Positions 1 to 11,378 of a DNA stretch of 35,588 bases are shown piece after piece. The translations under genes were made by a program, and so were the position numbers. The notes beneath the pieces are model-generated. The model was given only the letters and a program-made list of their open reading frames with translations. It had not been told where the DNA came from and did not search any database. The first letter of the stretch is position 1, and every line of letters begins with the position of its first letter. Source of the DNA: Monosiga brevicollis MX1 (Eukaryota; Opisthokonta; Choanoflagellata; Craspedida; Salpingoecidae); assembly GCF_000002865.3 (NCBI RefSeq), contig NW_001865055.1, forward strand, positions 145,723-181,310, read 5' to 3'.

Positions 1-1
1 G

Positions 2-418
2 AAGTCTCGTGAAGGTTGTGCCATTTTTCTGTGCAATGGCCCCATTTACTGGCGTTCGAAGCGCCAGACCACGACTGCGACTTCGACTGCAGAGGCTGAG
101 TACATGGCTGCACACAGTGGTGCTGCCAAGGGTGTTGTGCTGCGTGAACTGATCAACGAGTTGCTCATTTTGCCTGAACTCAAGCCACTTGTCTACTGTG
201 ACAACCAGCCTGCTATTGCCAACGTGATCAATGGCAATGCCCAGCGCGGACAACACCACACGCTGATCAAGTTTTATGCTCTGCGCGAGATGTACGAGCG
301 TAACCAGGTTGACATTGTTTATTGTCCGACCGACGACATGACGGCTGATGTTCTGACCAAGCCGTTACCCCGCGATGCTCATGAACGCCATATGCGTAAG
401 TTATGCTTCTCTGCTTGA
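2..418 (+). mobile_element. Ty1/copia (Pseudoviridae) retrotransposon, 3' end of pol (RNase H)
   Basis: The frame is open from the window edge to a stop at 416-418 and encodes the C-terminal RNase H of a Copia-type polyprotein. Family hallmarks are TAEAEYMA near the start, YCDNQPAIA in the middle and ADVLTKPLPR near the end. The rest of the element lies to the left of the window, so its wholeness and age cannot be judged; the visible part shows no break. A purine-rich run follows the stop, as expected for the polypurine tract that borders a 3' LTR. Copia families are known in choanoflagellates. Confidence 0.9.
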
Positions 419-700
419 GGGGGAGTATTGGAGTGCAAGCATCGACCACCTGCCAGATCCCTCTGGAAGGATTGCATCAATGTACTCGACGATGTGCAGC
501 TGCCGCCGCCCGTCGAGGAACCCTCTCGTACACTCTGGGTGTGTTTAGCCACCAGATTATAAGTACGGTCCCGCTGACCGTGAGTGGCATTTTCTTTTGG
601 ATATTTCCCTTCCTGTTTTCTATCGTTCTCTCCTGTGAGAGAAGTGCAATTGAACCGCTTTACTGTCTCAGCTCAAATCGTCTTTCAATAAGTGGGTGCA
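419..700 (+). repeat. Probable 3' LTR of the Copia element (right boundary uncertain)
   Basis: A G-rich polypurine tract at about 417-427 directly follows the pol stop. The next bases, TGGAGTGCAAGC from about 429, give a TG start typical of an LTR. A TATA-like stretch lies near 559-566. The right end cannot be fixed because the partner LTR and the target-site duplication are outside the window. No confident coding sequence is seen here. Confidence 0.4.
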
Positions 701-1077
701 CGACGAGCTTTTCCACTGCCACCGTGCAAAAAAGTCCGTCCGCATGAACCAACGTCGGTCCCCACGCGCATATGCAGTTGTGCAGTGTGCGTGTCGCTAA
801 TTCGTCCGTTTGATCGTGTCTGCCCAGGACCGACCAGGCCCGTCCCGGCCGTCACCTCATTCCTCCGTCCCCAACAGCTCGGCAGCCTTCGGTGCCTTCA
901 CCAGAGCCTTTGTGCTGATCACCCGGTGCCTCTGCCGCCGCCATTCCTTATTGCTTGTAGCGTCTTGCCTGCGACATCTTGGAGACCCAGGCCCAGCTTG
1001 ACTCACCTTTTCGGTTTGTCTCGCTCTGACGGGCTGCACAGCGCTGCTTCACCCAGTACTGCACGCCTACGACCAAC
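701..1077 (+). other. Upstream region / 5' UTR of the PDZ gene
   Basis: This 377-base stretch between the possible LTR and the first ATG of the PDZ gene has no ORF resembling protein. It most likely holds the promoter and 5' UTR, but I recognise no specific element. Confidence 0.4.
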
Positions 1078-4000
1078 ATGGCACATCCCCGACGCGAGTC
1101 CTTCATGCCCGACGCACACCTGCCCATGATGGCACCGCGTCGCGATTCCGTCATGGTGCAGGCAAATCCTCAACCCGGCTCTGCCACTCTGGCCTATGCT
1201 GCCGCTAGTGGCCCTGCTTCAAGCTCAGCTTTCCCCACCGACAGTTCTGGGTAAGACCCGCTCGGCTCGCGCTCCACCTGCTCTGTACCCCGACGCTGCC
1301 GCTTCGACACCGTTGATGAAGAGACTGTCAATTCTCCGTCACCGCTTTCCCTCCGACGGACGGGTCTCCCGCAACGCACATAAACACCCGCTTCCACCTG
1401 CACTTCACACGCGGACACGACTACCTCTTGCCCTCCTCCCGACCCTTGCACTTCATTCGATCCACCACCATCCCTTTTTACCCACTCGACACGACTCCCT
1501 CCGCCTCACGAGATTCAATGTGGCCAAACTCGCTTCCACGGCCTCCTCGTGTCTCGCTTTCTCATTCACCCCCACCGCCACCATCACACCCACCTGACCC
1601 GACGGCTTTAAGTCCTCGCAAGCTTTGCTTCCCCCGCATCCTCGTCCATTTTGTTTACCGCCGCCACCACCACCACCACCACAGATTTACCCCAGCGTCA
1701 CCATCCGCCGCGCTTTGCTCTGCATGCACGTGTCCGTTTTTACGCATTGCGTCGAGGCAGCCACAGCCTGGTCCCTGTTACCATTGAGACTCGTCCCCCT
1801 TCTCTAGCCAATCCCTTTTGAGTGCCTTTCTGAATAGCGGATTCACCTTTTAATCCCCAGCGCTTGCGTGCCAGCGGGTCCCTCATGCCATCCCGGCCTT
1901 TTTGACGCGCACACATCACCTCCAGCCTCCTAGCTGCCCCTGATCTCTCCAGCGCGGGCTTACGCACCACCGGACCCACTTCACCCCTGCATCGCGGCCA
2001 GTCCTTCCCCGTCGCCAGCCCCTCAGCTGGCTCTGCGGCGTCCCCATCCAATATGGCCCATCCGGGGGCACTGCCAGACGCCAGGGCAACAGCGGGCGCC
2101 CCGCCATCCTCCATGTACTCCACGACCCCGGGCGTTTCCTATGTCTCTGGTCTGCCCGTGTCCTATGCCAACTCTCTGGCCTTTGGTCCACCCTCCTCCA
2201 TGGCCTACACGCCCACGTCGACCATCCCAATGAGCTCAACCCCAGGCCTGCCCATGGCGTCGCCCGCTCCCCCGCACCTCATGGCCTCTCCGAGTGGACC
2301 GCCCTTTGCGTCGTCCATGATGGGGCATCCTCAGCACGTCTACGGCATGGTGTCTCAGCCCGTCTTTGCCAATCACGTCGGGTGGCATAGCCCCTCAGTT
2401 GCCCCAGAGTAAGCCCAACGCTCATGCTCCCTCTGAAATCCGTTACCCACCCTGCTCCTGTCTCAAAGAATTCGCTCCTTCAACACCCAGTACCCTTCAC
2501 CCTCTCATCTTTGCCCGCTGCTGGGTACCACAGCTCGAGTACGCATGCCCTACGGGAGCAAGTCTCAACCCTCAAGGTGAGTCGCCCAGCTGGTGCTAAA
2601 ACACTTTTCGTAGAGGCCCTTGTGGCCGATGGCTTGGCCGACCCCAGCACCTCAAGAACACGCATTCATCCTCATACTCCCAACCTGCACCTGCGCCTGT
2701 TCTGCTCTTCTTCTCTTCTCCTCGTTCGCTGTGCTCCCTTCCCCCCTTTCGCTGCGCTCCGTTCTCCTTTTCCTCATCCATCATGATAGATGCAGCAAGA
2801 CAAACTGAGTCATCAATTGACTCGCATGAATACCGCCTTGGAGGAACTGACGCAATCCTCAATGAGCGCACGCGCTCAACAAATGCGCGAATCGGCTCAG
2901 CGTCAAGAACTCGATCAACGCTTGCAGGACGATCTGCACACGCTCGCCCAAGCCATGGCCCTGCTCATTCGCGAGGGCAAGTTTGACAGCAGTCATCCGC
3001 TGAACAAAACCATCCGCCCCAAACTAGAGAGCATGAACCCGCTCCGCCGTCGTGCTCTTCTTGGACGCAAGACCGTGCCCGAGGTACGCACAGGCCTGTC
3101 ATTGCCGCATGGCATGGATCCACTCGCACACGTGCTGGACCTCAAAGCGGGGTGTGCTGGCGTCCGTTCCCGCCCATAGGAGGAGAGCATGATGGGACGG
3201 TGGTTGAACGAGCAAGCTCGGCGCCAGCTACCAGGCAGTTCCGAACCAGATTCGCAGGCGCTCTCTCAACGCCAGCGACACTCCTCCGAATCACACATGG
3301 AATTGCCTCTCATTGAGATTGTTCTTGACCGTCCTGCTTCCGGCATCTGGGGTTTTGATACAACCCCCGCGCCAGCCGCCGACGGCATGATTGTCGAATA
3401 CATTGGTGATTCGGAAGTGGCTCGCAGCGGCCTCCGCCGATTTGATGTGATTCGAAAACTCAATGGAACCAACGTGATGGACATTGGCACCGCCCAGTTT
3501 CGCCATGCTCTCAACGACGCAGTTCGCGTAGTCTTGTCCGTCCACCGACAATCAGCCGACAGCGAAGCTTCTCGGTGAGTCTTCCTGCTCTTTGGCGCGA
3601 CCCCGTGCTCAGATCCAGCAGAGATGGAAACAATGTCTGCGAGTGGCAACTTTGCTCAACTCGGGTTGTAGTACTGTTGTTGTATCTCACCCTTGATCGA
3701 CCTGCACCACCTCTCGGCTTTATACGGCCTCTTGTTCCCACACTAAACTAGGCGCAGCAGTGTATCAGAGTACAGCTATGCCACCGCCCAGAGTGTGGCC
3801 ACCGACCTGTCCCGCGCCGCCGATCCGCGCCTATCTTCTATCCGTGACCGTGACAGTTCCGAGGCTCGAATGCGCTCCTATTCGGACACAAAAGCCATGG
3901 ACAGGGCTATCACCGAACTTCAAGAAGCCCACATTGTCGGGCTCCGTACTTCGAGTCTGGAACTTCTCCCCGTGAGCTCGGCTTCGGAGCACGCAGCCTC

Positions 4001-5754
4001 GTCTATTGAGGGCAGCAGGTTGGCCACGCGAATGGTCCCCGTCCACACCTTACCCGTCACCAGGCGCCTCAGCACCGGCCCCAACGTCAGTTCGGATAGC
4101 AATAATACCCTATCAGGCCGCACGGACGCCAGCGCCAAAAGCTCGTCTGATGCTACGCCCCTTGTGACGCGCCACACCTCGCCCCTTTTTTCCGGTGCAC
4201 AAGGTCGGCCAAGTGCCGGGGTCACTTGCCTTTTTTGACGTTGCTGGACCACCAATCTCAATGTCTCTGCACGCCTCCTGTAGGTGACGCCACGGCCAAG
4301 CTTGGGAAATTGGGCGCGTCCCGCTCGTCCGCGCAGTCCAACTCGCACGTATTCAACAACAACATCCTTGCTGAATACTTGGGTGCGTTGCGCGCGCCAT
4401 GAGCGATGCCATGTCGGCTATGCTTCGTTTGGCAACCACCTACTTCTTTTGCGGTGTCAACGCTTCACATTGGCGTTGCATACTTTCTTTACAGGTCCAC
4501 CGCAGTTGCAGCTTCCCGTTAGCTTGTCTCGATCAGCACTCACGCAGCCCTGGGGGCTGCCCGTCATCACCGTCCAGTGTGCCACGGAGGCCGTTGCAGG
4601 CTTTTCACGATGCTTTCTCAACCAAATGCCGCCCAGTAGTCCACACAGTCAAATCATGTACGTTAACGCCGAGGCAGCACAATGTTGGGTGAGCTTAGCG
4701 GAATACGATGGCTTGACTGACCTCGCTCTTCGCAACCGGGCATAGGTTTGGAGATGAAATCGTGGTCATCAACGGCATGCCTGTCGCCTCAATGACTAAA
4801 GCACAAATCATTCAACTCTTGCAAAGCAGCTTGCAACTCTCCCTGCTTCTCTTTCGCTATGCCAATGCGGTATGCGCGCTGTCTTTAAAAGTCTGGCTAG
4901 CCATCGCACGCATTGGCTGCTGTGTCTTTTCGTTTGCATGGCCCTCACGTGAATCATCTTGCTGCGCGTATCCACAGGCTCAGGCGCTGTATTCGGCCAG
5001 CATTTTAAATGGGGGAGAGTCCAGCCCCACACTGCCGACACCTGATGACCAGAGAGGAGCCATGCCAGTTACACGCGACGACAATGGCGAGCCTACGACC
5101 TCTGACTCTGCGGCCAACTCAGCGGCCAACTCAGCGGCCAACTCACGCCGCACATCCATCTCGATGGATGTCGAAGCATCCAATCGTGATTCTCGTTTTG
5201 TGTTGGAGCCGACCAAGGCTGCTGAGATTGCGGCCAAGTTTGAGCAGAAATTGGGCAAGACGGTTATTGTTCTGCAACTGCAACGCGTGCGTATTTCAAG
5301 TCTACTCGATTGACGTGCTTGTTTGCCCTACTGCTTTGGCCAACTGATGCTGGCTTGGTAATCCGTTCTTGGCCGCATTTCAGGAAAGTGCCGACATTCC
5401 CTGGGGCTTGCGCCTGAGCGCTCGTGACTCGGCCCGTCTGCACCGTGGGGTCTTCATTGCTGGCTTTGATCCTGCTGGTGCTGCGACAAGAACCGGCCAG
5501 ATTGAGATTGACGATCGGGTACGCTCACTTCAGCCCTGGCGCCGTCAAACGCAAATCAATCTGTGCCAGTGTGCAAGTGCAAGCGAATGTCACAGCACAG
5601 GGGAGCTAATCCAGCTGGCTGGTGGTCTTAGATTTGTGCATGGGGACCGGCGCGCATGCTCAAAGCCAACGAGGCAGATGCACAACGCGTAAGCTGCCTG
5701 CTTGGGGATGCGGTCCTTCATCATGCAACATACACGCCTTGCACCCTGGTGTGA
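1078..5754 (+). CDS. Three-PDZ scaffold protein with N-terminal coiled coil (921 aa, 12 exons)
   Basis: Likely a cytoplasmic scaffold that gathers partners through PDZ domains. Proposed exons: 1078-1250, 1953-2408, 2534-2576, 2790-3083, 3180-3574, 3752-4203, 4284-4382, 4495-4657, 4746-4869, 4978-5286, 5384-5518, 5632-5754; phases match and total 2766 nt. Residues 1-205 are Pro/Ser/Ala-rich. About 210-285 is a coiled coil rich in Gln, Leu and Glu. PDZ1 spans about 362-447 (loop GIWGF), PDZ2 about 640-735 (PWGLPV, GDEIVVING) and PDZ3 about 827-915 (PWGLRL, IDDRICAWG). A SAANSAANS repeat sits between PDZ2 and PDZ3. The start ATG has context CCAACATGG. The first intron (702 nt) is long for this window and could hide a further exon. 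The protein ends in PCTLV. I do not recognise a named orthologue. Confidence 0.8.
5110..5145 (+). repeat. Three 12-bp tandem units inside the PDZ gene
   Basis: The unit GCGGCCAACTCA occurs three times in a row and keeps the frame, encoding repeated SAAN. It lies in the linker before PDZ3 and is probably a slippage expansion. Confidence 0.85.
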
Positions 5755-6221
5755 TTTCACTCACACGAGCTTGGGACCAACACTGCAACAACCATGTAGG
5801 TCTTGAGCCAGCCAGCCCTGGAGGTGACCTGCATTCTTGCCAAACACAACTCAAGCTAGCTGCATTTCTTCTGCCAGCCTTGAGCCTTGTGTTTTGCATC
5901 ACCCTTGTCCCTCCACTCTTTGTCATTCCTGATCTCTGCTTGTGCGATCGTCCTGTCCGGAAATCCGCATGCGACCCGAGTTGGGGCTTTTTTGAAGCTT
6001 GATGTCGACATTATATTATTTCGATCGAGCATGGCTCTTTACATTACTAATCCATCATCCTGACCACCGCTTTGGAATGCTCCTCGGCATAATGACACCT
6101 TTGCGTGTTTGTTGTTTTCAAATGACAGTAAATTCGAAGTTGTGGCACCCCTACTTATGTTCGCTGGCCACGTACAGCACAGGTGTACAGATACATATGC
6201 GGCAGTTCAGGCAAACTCAGA
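5755..6221. other. Convergent 3' spacer between the PDZ and YME2-like genes
   Basis: 467 bases between two tail-to-tail stop codons. It should contain both 3' UTRs and polyadenylation sites. No gene, RNA or repeat is recognised. Confidence 0.6.
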
Positions 6222-8057
6222 CTACAGCATCAAGGCCGCCAGGCTTTTCTTGGCGGCTTCGACCTGCTCAATCTTGTTGACAGTCTTTTCCAGGGTCGCA
6301 GCTAACTGGTCGGCCCGATGCACGAGCTGTTTGATGACTGAAGTGACGTGTCCCCCGCGTGCTTCGGTCAGCATGTCCAATACCTTGTCCAGCTCCTCTT
6401 CCGTAGCATGCATGGTCTTGAGGAGTTTGCCAGCCTCCTCCTTGAGGAGCTGCAGGCGGATACCATCAGAGAGCGTGGCATCATGAACGATGCGACGGAA
6501 GGCCTCGCGAAAGAGGGGACGTGCTGGCTGAATGAAGAGTTGTTGGCGATACACGGGGATGGCTTCATCATCAGCCTTCGGTTGGCTGCTAGCCAGCCAG
6601 CTGCGGCTCACAGGTGGTGCCTCCACCGGCACCGAGCGATGCTGAATGCGAATAAGACGGGCACGCTGCATGGCATACAGGGCCGTATCATCGCCGTTGA
6701 ACGTGTCAGAATAAAGCATGCGCTCAAAAGGAATCTCCTCGTCTTCAGCCAGTTGGGATACAAGCTTCCAAGCTTGTTGCAGGGTCCAATGGGCATCCGT
6801 CTTTGGTCGCGTGGTCAGGGCATGACCAGCCACAAAGGACACTGCCTTGGACACCATGTCATTCAAAGCCTCAGCCATGGGTTGGTGCAAAAACTCGACG
6901 CGGCGCACGAGTTCGTTAATGTCGGACAAGCGTCCACCAAGCACACCAGAGACTGCGGCAATTTGCTGATCCGTGACCTCAACATGGGGAAGGTTAAGTT
7001 GCATGAAATTCTTGGCTTGTTCGGCCGAAGCATCCTCGACCTGAAGCACCGCCGTTTGCACGCGAGTTTCCTCGGCGTAGTCCTCTGCAATGTTCTCGTC
7101 ACACAAAAGTACCACGGTGGCCAAGCGCTCGTGGCTGACGGTAAAGGCCCAATCCATGAGCTGTTGAGCAAAAGCCGGATGATCATTGAGGAAGACAGAG
7201 TCGAGGCCATTAAGAACAATGAGGGGCATGTCGCTTGCGCTGCGAGCCGGGGTCGTAGTTGCGGGGCCATTCGAGGTTGGGGTGACTGCCTTGGCATTGC
7301 CGTTGCTCTTGCTGTTCCACTTGCGGAGGCTTTGCAAGACCTTGGAAACACAGTCCAAGACCTGGCGCACGTGTGCTTCCGTGGAAGCTTGTGGTGCCAC
7401 GACACCCCGCGTGGAGACCGCAAGGAGCTCCTCAATCATGCGCTGCAGCTTGTACAGCACCGTCAGCGAAGGTTTGTATCTAACATGTAAAGAAAAAGAA
7501 CATACGCAGAGATTGAGTTGTTCAAACGGCACAAACGGCAAGGAAAGAACCCATTTAGGCTCGTGAACCATGATGGCATCAACACATTGCAGCGTGAAAG
7601 ATAAAGCTAGTCGGCATGTGGCATGAAAGGCCAAGGACTGACCCGACAGCTTGTTTGAGGCGCTTGAGCAGTTCGGCATCTGAGACAAAGGTATCAGCAC
7701 GTCGAAAGTCGAGATGTAACAGGTTGGTAATTCCTTCCTCACGCACCAGAGCACGCATGATGGTTGTTTTGCCACAGCCCTGCGCGTGGTGCTGTACGTG
7801 AGAATGGCGTTTTGTATAAAATTGCTTCAGGGGGGGCCTTTCACTCAGAAAGGGCAGAGATTAGGCTGCAAAATGCCACCAGCTGACGACAGGAAGCACT
7901 AACCAAGGGGCCTGCCAGCATGATGACTTCATCCGAGTTGGAGCTCGTCGCGACCTTTTGACGGAGCTGCTCCAGTGCTTCCTGTACCGTGCAACAGAGT
8001 AGTGCAGACCAAGGGTTGGTCCTGATTGGTCGCAGAAAAAGACAGACAGACAGACAG

Positions 8058-8091
<34 letters not shown>

Positions 8092-10061
8092 GAGACGAGG
8101 GAGATTTCGCACCTTGGACCACACGGGAACTTGGTCACTTGAGCTACTGCCAAAGATGTTGCTCACACGCTGAACCAAGTCCAGCGCTTGCGACTTGACA
8201 GCATTGTACAATCTGGAAGCAAAAGGAGGTTCGTGTGACAAGAGGACGATCGAGTGGAGCACGGTTGTGGTCGATAAAACGTACCGCAGTTCAATACCAC
8301 CCATGGCCGGCTTGTTGGCCGTGGCTTCTTCTTGCGCTATCGGAACAACGTTGGCGTTGTAAATGGGTCACAGTCAAGAGAGCGGCTCGTTCATCGCTGC
8401 AGGGTGTAGCGTAAGGTAATGGGGTGGCACCAGGAAGGTAGGCAGGGCACGTACGACCAGTGGTATTGAGAACAAAGTCGGGTTCCTCGCCAAACTTGGA
8501 TTCGGGGGAGAGCAGGAAGCGGTTGGTAATGTGGTTGTAGACGAAAAACTCGCGCAAGGGATCAAACATCGTGTAGGCGAAGGCCACGGTGGCAGAGAGC
8601 AGGGTGGGGAGGAGCACACGCGAATAGTTGTTCCAAAATTCCCGCAGGGCAGAGGGTTTGAGATACTTTTCATACGAGATGAGCAGCTTTGTGTCTTGCA
8701 TCACCTACAAATCAAGAGGCCAAGGGTCAGCCGGGCATTGGAAGGGAGTCATGGACGATGGGAGATGAGAAGCTTTGAAAAAAAGAAAAGAGGAATGGCC
8801 GTCATGTTGGGGATGGCAAATGCCAAAAGGAGGACAAACCGCGCGGTGCAGACAATTGCTGGCGCCAATGCTGCCGTGGATCTTGTTATAGGAGGCCGTG
8901 CCATAGCGAATGCCCTCTACAGATTTGAAACGCAAGAGCCGTGAGCCCCATGAGTGAGGAAGACCAAAGAAAGGAAGGGGCCTTTGTGAAAGGTGCGAGT
9001 GGGTCTAGGCCGACCGCTGTTTTTGGCAATGTTGACGCTGTTGAGGTGGCCATACGGGCGCAAGACGTTGTAGAGTTCTTCCATGTCCATGGCCGGGCCT
9101 TTAAAGTCCACACGGATTGTGCGAGTGGGGTAGGCTTCCTACAGCAGTGGCACGCAGGGCGGGCATGTGACAACGGGGCTTGCTCAAAACTCAGTCGGTC
9201 GGAGGAAAGCGCACCATGTCGTGGAGAAAGGGCTTGCCCATGACAAGGTGGGCCCGAATCTTTTCCTTGAGCAGGAAAGAGGCCTTGCGCTTGTCCATGA
9301 GGTGCTGGCGGATGATATCCGCAGCGCCCTTGGCGTCGTACTGGGACGATTTGAAGTGGATGAAAACGCCGCCCTCGGGTGAGCGGTGCACAATTCTAAG
9401 GAGGTCAGCCGGTGAGTCGAGCCAGTGGGAGCTGGAACTGTGGGTTGCAGTGGGCGCACAAGCATGGGTGAGGGTGGGTGCAGACCGTTCAATTTCAATG
9501 GCATGGCGCTGGTCCATCTTTTCGATCATGCGCTTCAGGGTTTCGTCCACGTAGGCCATGTCGTAGAGTTTGTGGCGGACATCGATGCGATTCAGCTTGA
9601 TGGGGTGCTAAAGCAAGGAGGGGTGAACCGCGGCAGTGAGTGCTGCAGCAAGTCGCTGCCTTGGCTTGAGGCACTATGGGATCGAGGCGGCGTGGTTGGG
9701 TGTACCAAGTTGGAGAGCCAGAGGACGCCACGATGGAGCTTCTCGACGACTTCCACGTCCATGTCGTTGCTCTTGGGTCGGCTGGCAGCTGGAGGAGGAG
9801 GCTCATTCTGGGTCGCGATTCAGAGGTTAGGGTGTGGGTGCAGTGCAGGTCACACACGGAGGGACGGGCCCAGCGATGAGCAAGGGGAAGAACCGCGCGC
9901 ACCAAAGGAGTCTGTGGCTTGGGTTCCGGTGGTGTGGCAGCTGTGCGCTGGCGGGAAGAGCGTTGGATCCAGCGCCGCGCCAAAGCAGTGTGCACAGGTA
10001 CCCGGGCCGACCACGCGCGGCCCGCCTGCAGACCTGGGCGCATCCAAGCACGCAGTGCCAT
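6222..10061 (-). CDS. YME2-like mitochondrial inner-membrane protein (RRM plus RNA12/P-loop), 878 aa, 12 exons
   Basis: Homologue of yeast Yme2 (mitochondrial escape protein 2), which acts in mitochondrial nucleoid maintenance. Exons, 5' to 3' on the minus strand: 10061-9903, 9807-9706, 9607-9486, 9395-9215, 9138-9015, 8916-8840, 8704-8458, 8336-8285, 8212-8113, 7981-7904, 7779-7643, 7479-6222; total 2637 nt. The N-terminus (MALRAWMRPG...ALARRWIQR) is Arg/Ala-rich without acids, a clear mitochondrial presequence. An RRM-like fold spans about 190-265. A hydrophobic segment, about 284-302, precedes the P-loop domain. The exon junction AGPL|GCGKTT makes a textbook Walker A, GPLGCGKTT, at about 412-420. 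PLIVLNGLDSVF near 545 is the Walker B-like strand. The last 100 residues form helices rich in Leu, Glu and Lys. Length matches yeast Yme2 (about 850 aa). The gene is head-to-head with the KMT2 gene. Confidence 0.85.
8059..8090. repeat. (CA)n microsatellite in an intron of the YME2-like gene
   Basis: About 16 CA units follow a short GACA run, inside the intron between exons 9 and 10 of the minus-strand gene. Frame-shadow ORFs of Cys-Val or Thr-His repeats across it are artefacts. Confidence 0.95.
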
Positions 10062-10315
10062 GTTTGCCAGGTTGTTTTGGCTTTAAATGGGGCAGTGGCG
10101 CCCACGGCGAGAGAGCCACCAATCAATCGGCAGCAGCAATCCAGCGAGCCCTCGTGGTTCCGCTCGATCCAGCAAAAGAACTGGCGCGAGTCTGCATACA
10201 ACCCCCTTTTCCCCCGCCCGCTGTTCCTTTCGTCTCGTCGCCACCTCAAAGAGCAGCAACACCTCTGCTGCAACCGGACTGCAACTGGAGCCCTCTTCCG
10301 AAATCATCAAACGCC

Positions 10316-10507
<192 letters not shown>

Positions 10508-10855
10508 NNNNNNNNNNNNNNNNNNNNNNNNNNNNNNNNNNNNNNNNNNNNNNNNNNNNNNNNNNNNNNNNNNNNNNNNNNNNNNNNNNNNNNNNNNNNN
10601 NNNNNNNNNNNNNNNNNNNNNNNNNNNNNNNNNNNNNNNNNNNNNNNNNNNNNNNNNNNNNNNNNNNNNNNNNNNNNNNNNNNNNNNNNNNNNNNNNNNN
10701 NNNNNNNNNNNNNNNNNNNNNNNNNNNNNNNNNNNNNNNNNNNNNNNNNNNNNNNNNNNNNNNNNNNNNNNNNNNNNNNNNNNNNNNNNNNNNNNNNNNN
10801 NNNNNNNNNNNNNNNNNNNNNNNNNNNNNNNNNNNNNNNNNNNNNNNNNNNNNNN
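10508..10855. other. Assembly gap (348 N)
   Basis: Run of N directly after the CT microsatellite. ORFs crossing it are meaningless, and the real distance between the flanking genes is unknown. Confidence 1.
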
Positions 10856-11378
10856 CGTTACAAAAAAAAAAAAAAAAAGCGCCGAAACGCGTTTCTCGTG
10901 TGTGTGTGTGTGTCTGTGCGTCTGCGCGCCATCGGGCTGCCTTTGATGATCTATCGGCCTGCGCCAGTCTCGTGCCCACCTTGGCATTGTGCTTAAGCTC
11001 ATCGTTGCTACATGCCTGGATGCATTGTGGTCTCGTTGGCCGCTTCTGATTGGTTGATTTGACGTGTCTCAACTCGCCCCCCCCCAAAAAATAACAAAGT
11101 GTGTCGTCATTCGTCGTCTTGGAAGCTCCTGCGCGTGCGTGCGTGGCTCGCTCAGCTCGCCCGACCGACTTTGTGATACGCTTCTTCGGCCCTCCAGCCC
11201 TGGATTGGCGTGGTGCAGGGTCGCCAAGTTGCCTCTTTTTTGATCGCGAGTAACATTGCCCAAAGCTCACTTTGCCTTCCTGAAGCCTCGCGCTCGGGCA
11301 GCTGGCCGGGCTGCCAGCCAGCCCGCCGGCCCTCGGGCGGGCGTCTCGCTCTCCTCCATCAAAGCCGCAGCTCCCGCC

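Noticed and set aside
6348-7490. Long plus-strand ORF of 380 codons
   Set aside because: Antisense shadow of the last exon of the YME2-like gene, which has clear domain matches and codon phase; the plus frame resembles no family.
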